Positions 36,365 to 44,404 of a DNA stretch of 53,055 bases are shown here, piece by piece. Numbering within the stretch: the stretch's first letter is position 1; each line of letters begins with the position of its first letter. Where the stretch lies: the NCBI GenBank assembly GCA_015056585.1, contig SVFZ01000065.1, forward strand, positions 1 to 53,055, in the 5' to 3' direction. This DNA comes from Butyrivibrio sp. (lineage in GTDB: Bacteria > Bacillota > Clostridia > Lachnospirales > Lachnospiraceae). The notes below the pieces were generated by a model that searched no databases, was not told the origin of the DNA, and worked only from the letters and a program-made list of their open reading frames with translations. The translations under genes and the position numbers were made by a program.

Positions 36365-36601
36365 ATGAACATGAATCCAATGTTGCTTATGCAGCTTCAG
36401 CAGAGAATCGGGCTATTTCAGCAGGATCATCCCAAGGTAATGCCCTTCATGCAGGCAGTGGGAGCAAATGCAATAACTGAAGGCACGGTTTTTGCAGTAA
36501 AAGTTACAACTCCTGATGGCAAAGTACTTGAGTCCAATATCAAACTTACTGCCAATGATATTGAAACAATAAATATGATGAAGAACGCCAATAATCAGTA
36601 A
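36365..36601 (+). CDS. Small hypothetical protein
   Basis: 78 residues, preceded by AAAGGA. Met/Gln-rich N-terminus (MNMNPMLLMQLQQRIGLFQQ) and a small predicted beta part (ITEGTVFAVKVTTPDGKVLE), then a helix. Soluble, no Cys. Function unknown. A strong terminator follows, so it is a single-gene unit. Confidence 0.7.
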   Translation: MNMNPMLLMQLQQRIGLFQQDHPKVMPFMQAVGANAITEGTVFAVKVTTPDGKVLESNIKLTANDIETINMMKNANNQ

Positions 36602-36614
36602 AAGTAGAAAAACC

Positions 36615-36655
36615 ACGGCAAAGAATAACACGAGATATTCTTTGCCGTCTTTTAT
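36615..36655 (+). terminator. Intrinsic terminator after the 78-residue protein gene
   Basis: Perfect 13-bp stem ACGGCAAAGAATA (36615-36627) with TATTCTTTGCCGT (36636-36648), followed by CTTTTAT. Confidence 0.88.
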
Positions 36656-36687
36656 GTCGTCATGTATAAAGTCTTTTGACCATATCA

Positions 36688-37299
36688 TTAAAATGTTTTT
36701 TCGTAGTATCCACCCTTGTTTACAAAACCGGTTTTTGCCAGATAATCTTTATGGAATTCATCCGATCCACGATAGGTGAGTTTCTTTATTCCTTCAGAAG
36801 AAAGTTTTGAAAAAAGGAATTTTCCGATTGTGAAGTCTCTGTATTCCGGGATAGAGTAATCCAATAGAATTTCCATTTCGTCATTTTGTCTGTTCCCTAT
36901 CATGATTCCTGCGGGCTTACCATTGTGGCATACTACGTAGGAACTGTTGGAACCGGCAAAATCCATGGAAATACCGGGAAAACATTTCCGGATATCTTCT
37001 GTATATTTCGCGATAGTGTACTGAAGCAGGCTATCGTTAAGGTCTGATTTTACAAAATCGTATTCTTTGTCCGTCTTGCGGCTCATTTTTATCAGATAGT
37101 AAATGTTTATCATAACAAGACATGCATTCATGATCGCAGTCGGGTATGAATGGATTATGAACGCATAAATAGTGAAAATAATACTTCCTATGGAGTTTAC
37201 TACTCGCAATTTAAACACTGATACCATAAGGAATGATACCAGCACCAGTGCTGAACCCAGGTATCCGAATGCTTCGATAAGTATTTTACTGGTTTCCAT
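36688..37299 (-). CDS. YgjV-like membrane protein fused to a GNAT-like domain
   Basis: 203 residues. Three to four hydrophobic segments in residues 1-72 (AFGYLGSALVLVSFLMVSVF, IGSIIFTIYAFIIHSYP, AIMNACLVMINIYYLIK) follow the pattern of YgjV family membrane proteins. From residue about 80 the protein is soluble; KPAGIMIGNRQ, EILLDYSIPEYRD and LAKTGFVNKGGYYEKTF resemble the last strands of GNAT acetyltransferases. Start supported by GAGG. Substrate unknown. Confidence 0.7.
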   Translation of the reverse strand: METSKILIEAFGYLGSALVLVSFLMVSVFKLRVVNSIGSIIFTIYAFIIHSYPTAIMNACLVMINIYYLIKMSRKTDKEYDFVKSDLNDSLLQYTIAKYTEDIRKCFPGISMDFAGSNSSYVVCHNGKPAGIMIGNRQNDEMEILLDYSIPEYRDFTIGKFLFSKLSSEGIKKLTYRGSDEFHKDYLAKTGFVNKGGYYEKTF

Positions 37300-37432
37300 A
37301 TATACCTCATTTCATTGTCGATATTTTGATAATTCTCACTAATTAGAATGTAACATAGATTATAGTATTTAAGCAATGACAAAAACTTGTAAGTATTATG
37401 TCTCCTTAGTGTGTTAGAATTATCTGTAAGGT

Positions 37433-37489
37433 AAAGTCTGTCCAATTGCATTTTTGGCTTTGAAAATGAAGTAGGAACAGACTTTTTTT
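37433..37489 (+). terminator. Terminator-like hairpin in the leader of the fucosidase gene (possible attenuator)
   Basis: AAAGTCTGTCC (37433-37443) pairs with GGAACAGACTTT (37474-37485) except for one bulged A, followed by more T residues (to 37489), only about 20 nt before the GH29 start and 8 nt before its ribosome site. No gene ends upstream on this strand, so it may act as an attenuator. Confidence 0.6.
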
Positions 37490-37510
37490 ATAGCATAAAG
37501 GAGTATGGGT

Positions 37511-38992
37511 ATGACAAGAGAAGAGTATTTAAAACAGATTGATGAGGTAATTGAAAAGGGGAATTACAGTGCAAGTTGGGAGTCTTTATCCAAACATGAG
37601 ACACCGGCATGGTTTAAGGGGGCTAAATTCGGAATTTTCATTCATTATGGCATCTATAGCGTGCCGGGTTACGGTAATGAGTGGTATTCCAGAAATATGT
37701 ATAACAAAAACAACCGCGAGTTTAAGCACCATGTAGAGACCTATGGACCACAGAAAGATTTTGGGTATAAGGATTTTATTCCAATGTTCAAAGCTGAAAA
37801 CTTTGATGCAAACAGATGGGTAAAGACCTTTAAGGATGCAGGGGCTCGATATGTCGTCCCTGTAATGGAGCATCACGACGGCTTTGCGATGTACGACACG
37901 GATTTTAATAAGTGGAATGCAGCAAATATGGGACCTAAGCGCAATATAGGAGGCGAGATTAAAGAAGCCTGTGAGAAGCAGGGACTTGTCTTCTGCGGAT
38001 CTTCACATCGAGCAGAGCACTATTTCTTTATGAACCTGGGGCGTACTTTCGACAGTGATGTAAACGATGAAAAGTATGCAGATTTTTACGGACCGGCTGT
38101 TCTTTGTCCTGAGTGGGAAAAAGACGATGAATTTACAAAGAATACAGAAGATCCCAATTCCAAGGGCGCAAGTAAAGAATGGCTTGAGGATTGGCTTGTC
38201 AGAACTGCCGAACTTATAGACAGATATAGGCCTGCCATGCTTTATTTTGACTGGTGGATACAGAATCATTCATTTAAGCCTTATCTTAAGAAGCTTTGTG
38301 CATACTATTACAACCGTGCTGCTGAATGGGGAAAAGAGGTTACTATCTGCTACAAGCACAATGCCCTCCCTCCGGATGTAGCTACTTTTGACGTTGAAAG
38401 AGGCGCACTAAATGAGATTTCGCCCAGATACTGGCAGACAGATACAGCAATCGGAAACAAATCGTGGGGATATATAAAGGACAATGAGTTTAAGAGCGGA
38501 TACAAGCTTGTCTGCGATCTTATAGATGCGGTCAGCAAAAATGGCAATTTCCTTCTTAATCTTGGACCAAAGCCTGATGGAACCTTTACAGCAGAGGACG
38601 AAAGAGCTCTTTCAGAAATAGGTAAATGGCTCTCTGTAAACGGAGAGGGGATTTACGATACTACATATTGGAGTCAGTACAAAGAGGGAGAATCTGTTAT
38701 CTCCAGCGGATCCTTCAGCGATTTTGAAGAAGTGCAATATACTTCTGCTGATTACAGATTTACCTATAAAAACGGATATGTGTACGCTTTCTGGATGCGA
38801 CCGGAAGAAAAAGATGCAAAGATAAAGGCATTCAGAAGACTTGCTATGAGAGATCTGCTCATAGAAGATGTAACACTTCTTTCAACGGGAGAAAAGCTTT
38901 CATTCGAGAAAAATGCTGATGAGATGGTAATAAAGGTAGCTGAAGGCTATAAGTCAGATATGCCGATCTGTTTTAAGATAAAGTTAGCCTGA
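37511..38992 (+). CDS. Alpha-L-fucosidase, GH29
   Basis: 493 residues from the ATG at 37511 (AAGGAG 7 nt upstream; the ATG at 37505 is too close). Family motifs: WFKGAKFGIFIHYGIYSVPG, YVVPVMEHHDGFAMYDTDFNKWN, SSHRAEHYFF, and MLYFDWWIQ near residue 246, whose Asp fits the GH29 nucleophile. NGNFLLNLGPKPDGTF closes the barrel; a C-terminal beta domain follows. No signal peptide, so it works in the cytoplasm on imported fucosylated oligosaccharides. First gene of the glycan region, 69 nt before nagA. Confidence 0.93.
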   Translation: MTREEYLKQIDEVIEKGNYSASWESLSKHETPAWFKGAKFGIFIHYGIYSVPGYGNEWYSRNMYNKNNREFKHHVETYGPQKDFGYKDFIPMFKAENFDANRWVKTFKDAGARYVVPVMEHHDGFAMYDTDFNKWNAANMGPKRNIGGEIKEACEKQGLVFCGSSHRAEHYFFMNLGRTFDSDVNDEKYADFYGPAVLCPEWEKDDEFTKNTEDPNSKGASKEWLEDWLVRTAELIDRYRPAMLYFDWWIQNHSFKPYLKKLCAYYYNRAAEWGKEVTICYKHNALPPDVATFDVERGALNEISPRYWQTDTAIGNKSWGYIKDNEFKSGYKLVCDLIDAVSKNGNFLLNLGPKPDGTFTAEDERALSEIGKWLSVNGEGIYDTTYWSQYKEGESVISSGSFSDFEEVQYTSADYRFTYKNGYVYAFWMRPEEKDAKIKAFRRLAMRDLLIEDVTLLSTGEKLSFEKNADEMVIKVAEGYKSDMPICFKIKLA

Positions 38993-39061
38993 TTATAAAA
39001 GCTGTATTTCTGACCATGAAGGCTCTTTTTCTAAGTTAGGAATATAAATTCGAGGGAAACA

Positions 39062-40228
39062 ATGATAATAAAGGGTGCATCAGTTTACACAAAAGAACAC
39101 AGATTTGAGAAAAAGAATATCATAACGGATGGTATTATGATTTCTGCATTATATGCTCCCGATGAAGTAAGGTCCAATACAGAAAGTAATGAGGAATCTG
39201 TCGAAGGCATAGATATTCTTGATGCCACAGGACTTTATGCCATTCCGGGCCTTGTGGATATTCACTTTCATGGTGCGATGGGACATGATTTCTGTGATGT
39301 AGATCCTGACGGACTAAAGGAGATAGCAAGATATGAGGCTAAACGCGGTATTCTTGCTATCTGCCCGGCTACTATGACATATAGCGAGGATATACTTTCG
39401 GGAATAATGGAAAATGCAGCCTCTTTCACTGCCGATGAGGATATGGCAGAGCTTGTTGGAATCAACATGGAGGGACCATTTATAAGCCCTGAGAAAATCG
39501 GAGCACAGAATCCCAAATATCTCATGAAGCCTGATGCTTCCATGTTCAGAAGGCTGCAGGTTAAAGCAAACGGGCTAATTAAGCTTGTGGACATTGCACC
39601 TGAACTTGAGGGGAGTATTGATTTTATCAAGGCTCTTTCGGACGATGTCAAAATATCAATAGCGCATACCGCCTGCGATTATGATACGGCAATAGACGCG
39701 TTTAATAATGGTGCCGGGCATGTTACGCATCTTTTTAATGCTATGCCGGGGCTTAATCACAGAGATCCCGGACCGATAAGAGCCGCTATGGAAAAAGATG
39801 CCGAGGTAGAGATAATAGCGGACGGCGTGCATATTCATCCGGCTATGGTAAGGATGGCGTTTGAAACCTTTTCTGAGGATAAAGTGATACTTATTGCTGA
39901 CAGTATGGAAGCTACCGGCCTTCCTGACGGAGAGTATCAGCTGGGGGGACAAAAAGTAAGCGTTTGTGGCAAAAAGGCAGTTCTTTCCGAGCACCCGGAC
40001 ACAATCGCAGGAAGTGTATCAAATCTTTTTGATTGCATGAAAACGGCTATACACATGGGGATAAAAAAGGAGCTGGCTATACGGGCTGCTTCTGAGAATC
40101 CTGCTAAGGCCATTGGGGTAAGCGACAGATTTGGTAAGATTTCAGAGGGCTATATGGCTAATATAGTACTTGTGGATGGGAATTTTGAGATTAAATATGT
40201 GATAAACAGGGGTATGTTAATAAAATAG
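39062..40228 (+). CDS. nagA: N-acetylglucosamine-6-phosphate deacetylase
   Basis: 388 residues of the amidohydrolase superfamily. Metal-binding and catalytic motifs: GLVDIHFHGAMGHDF, INMEGPFISPEKIGAQNP, ISIAHTACDYDTA, THLFNAMPGLNHRDPG, ADGVHIHP and the catalytic Asp in ILIADSMEATGLPDGEY. It makes glucosamine-6-phosphate from GlcNAc-6-P. Presence next to a fucosidase and an alpha-mannosidase points to GlcNAc-containing glycans. NagB is not in view. Confidence 0.95.
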   Translation: MIIKGASVYTKEHRFEKKNIITDGIMISALYAPDEVRSNTESNEESVEGIDILDATGLYAIPGLVDIHFHGAMGHDFCDVDPDGLKEIARYEAKRGILAICPATMTYSEDILSGIMENAASFTADEDMAELVGINMEGPFISPEKIGAQNPKYLMKPDASMFRRLQVKANGLIKLVDIAPELEGSIDFIKALSDDVKISIAHTACDYDTAIDAFNNGAGHVTHLFNAMPGLNHRDPGPIRAAMEKDAEVEIIADGVHIHPAMVRMAFETFSEDKVILIADSMEATGLPDGEYQLGGQKVSVCGKKAVLSEHPDTIAGSVSNLFDCMKTAIHMGIKKELAIRAASENPAKAIGVSDRFGKISEGYMANIVLVDGNFEIKYVINRGMLIK

Positions 40229-40301
40229 CATCTGCTATAAAAAGTGCAAATGTTGTTGACCTCAGAAAATGAAACTAAATTGAAATATGGAGCAGGTTAA
40301 C

Positions 40302-40970
40302 ATGGATAGAATCGTTTATGAATATGCGCCAATCATCTATATGGACAAAAGGGAACCTTTTAAAGTAAGAAAGGTAGGATTTGCGCAGTACTGTGAGGAT
40401 GGGACAAGGAGCCTTTCTTTTAACCGCAGATTTGATCTTAAAAATTTTGATGGCGCAGTAAGGGTTCTGGAGTATGCGTATTATCTGAACTATGACATTC
40501 AGCACCTGTATGATCTTGAGCATATCTGGATATATATTGATGGTGAAGGGAAGATAGTTGGTGCGGAGGGCAGCTATCACGGCAGGTTTCTTAATGCCAT
40601 GAACCGGTCGTTTGATGGGAAAGTGCCAAAAGACGAGAAGAATATCACTATGTACTCACAACCGGGCAAACATGCCTTTTTGTCAGATCCAAGGCTTATG
40701 TATCTTTATTCAGAGCTGTATGCTTCATGTGACAGGCTGGCCGGAATAAGTGGCCTTGATGCTCCGGAGAGGTTTATAAAAGATATCCATATAAGCGAAA
40801 GTGAAAACGAGAAGGTTATCAGGTATATCAGGGATAATTTTAGCTTTGTACCCAGCATGGAGTTTGAGAAAGTGAATATTTCCGAAGATGATTACATGCC
40901 ATGGGAGGATCTTTCCGTAAAGATACCGGTGTTTATCAGGGTGGAGTTATCTAAGATTTTGGGGAGCTAA
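40302..40970 (+). CDS. Uncharacterised protein in the glycan region
   Basis: 222 residues from the ATG at 40302 (GGAG 9 nt upstream; an ATG at 40287 lacks a site). It starts MDRIVYEYAPIIYMDKREPF and contains LYDLEHIWIYIDGEGKIVGA followed by a His (SYHGRFLNAM). The order of an acidic N-terminal motif, a D-x-E-H motif within a beta strand and a later His loosely recalls VPS62-like domains, but similarity is weak. Soluble, no signal peptide. Lies between nagA and the alpha-mannosidase, so it may help handle the same sugars. Confidence 0.6.
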   Translation: MDRIVYEYAPIIYMDKREPFKVRKVGFAQYCEDGTRSLSFNRRFDLKNFDGAVRVLEYAYYLNYDIQHLYDLEHIWIYIDGEGKIVGAEGSYHGRFLNAMNRSFDGKVPKDEKNITMYSQPGKHAFLSDPRLMYLYSELYASCDRLAGISGLDAPERFIKDIHISESENEKVIRYIRDNFSFVPSMEFEKVNISEDDYMPWEDLSVKIPVFIRVELSKILGS

Positions 40971-40999
40971 AAGGCCGGTAAGAATTTTTGGGGTGGTAT

Positions 41000-43900
41000 A
41001 TGAGCAACAGAATTTATGAGACAGAACAATTGGCAAAAACAGTTGAAGTTCTTAAAGATCGCATGTTTGGCGAGAAAATCCCGCTAAAAAAGTGCATGGA
41101 TGCGTCGGGACTCCGCTTTAAAAAAGTCCCTTACGGCCACAGATCAGAGCTTTTGGGGGATTATTTGCTGTGGGATGAATTTGAACCGGGATCATCCTGG
41201 GGCAACAGGGATGAGCATTATCTTTTTAGAACGAAAATAGAAATACCGGATTCTTTTGAAGGAAAAGAGGTATTTTTCTTCCTTTCTACCGGAGCAGATG
41301 ATATCTGGAATACAGACAATCCCCAGATGCTTGTGTATGTAAACGGCGTAAGGCGTTGTGGCATGGATATGAACCACAACTGTTTGAGTATTTACAGCAA
41401 AAAAGACTGGGAAAAAGGCAGCGACAGGCTTGTGGATATAGGCATTTATGCGTATTCCAATCTTTCTGAAAATGAGAATCTTTTAAATATAGAGATTGGG
41501 GCATTGGACGAAAATGCTATGCAACTTTATTTTGATATGCTTGTTCCGTTTGAGGCTGCAAAGGAATTCGATGAAACCGGCGATACAAAGAAAGCGGATG
41601 TTATTTTAAATGAGCTTGCCCGAGCAGATGAGATTTCAGGAAAAGGTAAAGGGGATGCTGTGTCTTTACAAAATGCATCGGAATATCTTTTGACAAATCT
41701 CTATGGCAAAGGAGAAAACCCGGCTACTGTGGCAAGCATCGGTCATACACATATTGATGTTGCCTGGAAGTGGCAGCTTAAGCAGACCAAAGAAAAGGTC
41801 ATCAGGAGCTATTCCACTGTTATGGAGCTTATGAAGAGATATCCGGAGTATCTTTTCATGGCAAGCACTCCTCAGATGTATGAATTTGTCAGAAATGAAG
41901 AACCCGAGCTGTTTGAGGAGATAAAAGAAAAGGTTAGTGAAAAGCGGTTTGAGCCGGAAGGAGCAATGTGGCTTGAAGCCGATTGCAACATAACAGGCGG
42001 AGAGTCTTTGGTTCGTCAGATCCTTTATGGCAAGCAGTATTTTAAAGACACATTTGGTGTTAGCAGTGATATTCTGTGGCTTCCAGATGTTTTTGGATAT
42101 AGTGCTGCCATGCCTCAGATCCTCAGAAAAAGCGGAATCCGCATATTCATGACGACGAAGCTTGCCTGGAATGATACTAACAGGATGCCACACGATCTTT
42201 TTATGTGGAAAGGTATTGATGGGAGCGATATACCGGCTTATATAATTACAACCTGCAATTATTCAGGTGCAGACAGAGCCATGAAAGATGGTGGAAGGCT
42301 GGAATATACTTACAACGGAAGGCAAAATGCCAGCCAGGTAATGGGAACCTACAGAGCATTCAGGGAGAAAAAGCTAACAGATGAAGTACTTACCTGCTTC
42401 GGATTTGGAGATGGTGGCGGTGGACCTACCTGGGAGATGCTTGAGATGAACAGGCGCCTTGAACTTGGAATCCCCGGGGTTCCACGGACAAAGATCAAGC
42501 CGTTGTCGGATTTTGTGGATGGTCTGATGCAGAGAATCTCAGATAGCCCGGATATGCCTGTGTGGAAAGATGAACTCTATCTGGAGTATCACAGAGGCAC
42601 TTACACATCGATGGGGCGTAACAAAAAATACAACAGGATGCTGGAGTATCTACTGCATGAGGCAGAAGTGCTTTCTTCATATGCGTATCTGCTTATGGGA
42701 ACAGAATATCCGAGAAAAGAGCTGCTGGAAGTATGGAAAACAGTAATGCTTAACCAGTTCCACGATATCCTTCCGGGGTCTTCAATAGAGGGAGTTTACA
42801 CAGACTCCTGGGAGCAGTATAAAGAAGCGGTTTTGATAGTACATGGTGTCATAGACAAAGCGTGTGAAGCTTTAAAGCAGGAAAATGTTGCAGGACTTAT
42901 CGGAGAATCTGCGCCGGGTGCTTATGCGCCTTTGGAGAGCACTGATGTGTCCCGGGATATGAGCATAAGTGGCAGGTCAACTTATACTGTGGCGTCAGAG
43001 CCGGGAATGTCTTACGAAGAATATTCTGACGGTAAACTGAGCGTTCATACCGATTACTACGATGTGAAATTTGACCTGAATGGCGAGATAGAAAGCCTTT
43101 TTGACAAAGAACTCAAGCGGGAAATAAGAGATAACAGCAGTTATCCTTTGAACAGACTTATTGCATTTGAGGATAAGCCCAAGGATTATGATGCCTGGAA
43201 CATAGATGCCGATTTTGAAAAGACTTTCTGGAATCTGGATAAATTAGAGAAAATGCAGGTTGTATGCCTTGATAGGTCCGGGAATGAAATTAAAGGTGTA
43301 CAAAAAGGGAATGATACTGTTTCTGAAATTCATGTGGAGATCCACAGGAAGTTTAATTCGTCAAGCATCCATCAGACGATTGTTTTCAGGAAAAACCAAA
43401 GAAGAATTGATTTCAGGACCAAAGCAGACTGGCATGAACATCAGATTCTGCTGAAAGCGGCTTTTCCGGTAAATGTGCAATCCGATAAGATCCGGTGCGA
43501 GATACAGTACGGAGATATTACCAGAAGTCTAAAGAGGGATACCACCTGGGAGAAGGCTAAGTTTGAATGCTGCGCACACAAATGGATAGATATAACAGAT
43601 GACAGCGTTAGTTACGGGGTGGCAGTCCTAAATGACTGCAAGTACGGTTATGATGCGAAAGAAAAGCTTATGCGCCTTACGCTGATCAAATCCGGTATTT
43701 TCCCTAATCCCAACGCAGACCAGGGAGAGCATGAATTTACCTATTCACTGCTTCCCCATAAAGGAAATGTGGCTAAAGGAGAGGTAATTGAGCAGGCTAG
43801 AAGATTAAACTTCGAGGCTCACTATTACCTTCCGAAGGAATTTAGTATCTTCGGGCAAGGGAGCATTAAAGGTGTTGACGACTTAAGTGCCGTGTCTGCT

Positions 43901-44212
43901 GCGACTTTGGTGAACGGGATTGAGTCGGAGATAATTGATTTTTCAGGTACTAAGGGAGTATTCGTAGAGGCTGTCAAAATTGCTGAGGAAAAAGAGAGTC
44001 TTATAATCAGAATATACGAAGGTTATGGACTAAGTCATGATGTTCGCGGAAAGCTTTTCAAGAATCATGACATATGTCTCAAAAATGCCGTAGTATGTGA
44101 TCTTCTTGAAAATGATACGGATGAGGAGATATCTTTTGACAGGGATACGAAAGTAATAGGATTCAAGCTAAAACCTTACGAGATAAAAACCATAAGGCTC
44201 GAGTTTGCGTAA
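41000..44212 (+). CDS. Alpha-mannosidase, GH38
   Basis: 1070 residues from the ATG at 41000 (GGGGTGG upstream). An N-terminal galactose-binding-like beta domain precedes the catalytic barrel. Zinc-site motif GHTHIDVAWKWQLKQTKEK near residue 249, EPEGAMWLEADCNITGGESL, and WLPDVFGYSAAMPQILRKSG with the nucleophile Asp. The C-terminal two thirds are a helical bundle (NQFHDILPGSSIEGVY) and beta-sandwich domains. No signal peptide: cytoplasmic trimming of mannosides such as N-glycan fragments. Odd: the bases 43292-43312, coding for KGVQKGN, are identical to the last origin iteron. Confidence 0.94.
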   Translation: MSNRIYETEQLAKTVEVLKDRMFGEKIPLKKCMDASGLRFKKVPYGHRSELLGDYLLWDEFEPGSSWGNRDEHYLFRTKIEIPDSFEGKEVFFFLSTGADDIWNTDNPQMLVYVNGVRRCGMDMNHNCLSIYSKKDWEKGSDRLVDIGIYAYSNLSENENLLNIEIGALDENAMQLYFDMLVPFEAAKEFDETGDTKKADVILNELARADEISGKGKGDAVSLQNASEYLLTNLYGKGENPATVASIGHTHIDVAWKWQLKQTKEKVIRSYSTVMELMKRYPEYLFMASTPQMYEFVRNEEPELFEEIKEKVSEKRFEPEGAMWLEADCNITGGESLVRQILYGKQYFKDTFGVSSDILWLPDVFGYSAAMPQILRKSGIRIFMTTKLAWNDTNRMPHDLFMWKGIDGSDIPAYIITTCNYSGADRAMKDGGRLEYTYNGRQNASQVMGTYRAFREKKLTDEVLTCFGFGDGGGGPTWEMLEMNRRLELGIPGVPRTKIKPLSDFVDGLMQRISDSPDMPVWKDELYLEYHRGTYTSMGRNKKYNRMLEYLLHEAEVLSSYAYLLMGTEYPRKELLEVWKTVMLNQFHDILPGSSIEGVYTDSWEQYKEAVLIVHGVIDKACEALKQENVAGLIGESAPGAYAPLESTDVSRDMSISGRSTYTVASEPGMSYEEYSDGKLSVHTDYYDVKFDLNGEIESLFDKELKREIRDNSSYPLNRLIAFEDKPKDYDAWNIDADFEKTFWNLDKLEKMQVVCLDRSGNEIKGVQKGNDTVSEIHVEIHRKFNSSSIHQTIVFRKNQRRIDFRTKADWHEHQILLKAAFPVNVQSDKIRCEIQYGDITRSLKRDTTWEKAKFECCAHKWIDITDDSVSYGVAVLNDCKYGYDAKEKLMRLTLIKSGIFPNPNADQGEHEFTYSLLPHKGNVAKGEVIEQARRLNFEAHYYLPKEFSIFGQGSIKGVDDLSAVSAATLVNGIESEIIDFSGTKGVFVEAVKIAEEKESLIIRIYEGYGLSHDVRGKLFKNHDICLKNAVVCDLLENDTDEEISFDRDTKVIGFKLKPYEIKTIRLEFA
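43292..43312 (+). repeat. Exact iteron copy inside the GH38 gene
   Basis: All 21 bases equal those of the iteron at 26467-26487 (AAGGTGTACAAAAAGGGAAT preceded by A). Same orientation. Flanking bases differ. No other full-length copy was noticed outside the origin. Confidence 0.85.
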
Positions 44213-44224
44213 GAGACGGCATGT

Positions 44225-44244
44225 GCAAAAAATGCAATCTTTTT
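44225..44244 (+). promoter_or_regulatory. Shared upstream element, copy 1
   Basis: CAAAAAATGCAATCTTTTT lies between the alpha-mannosidase and the PHP gene. It differs at one of 19 bases from the element at 50935. TTGACA follows at 44251. Confidence 0.4.
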
Positions 44245-44292
44245 AATTGATTGACATAAAAACTGCGTAGATAATGCACGATTAAGAAAATA

Positions 44293-44337
44293 GAATGTAT
44301 GATATAGGATCACGTGTCCATATCGTACATTCTTTTT
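44293..44337 (+). terminator. Intrinsic terminator after the alpha-mannosidase gene
   Basis: GAATGTATGATAT and ATATCGTACATTC pair (12 of 13 plus a G-U wobble) in 44293-44332, followed by TTTTT. It separates the alpha-mannosidase from the PHP gene or attenuates the latter. Confidence 0.8.
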
Positions 44338-44404
44338 GTATAATAGGGCAAATTCAGAGTATATAGAAATCGTATCGGGAGTGCAATTACGGAGATTAGC
44401 AGAT

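Noticed and set aside
41666..42193. Minus-strand frame of 175 codons opposite the GH38 gene
   Set aside because: Lies within the catalytic domain coding region of GH38; no ribosome site or recognisable domain.
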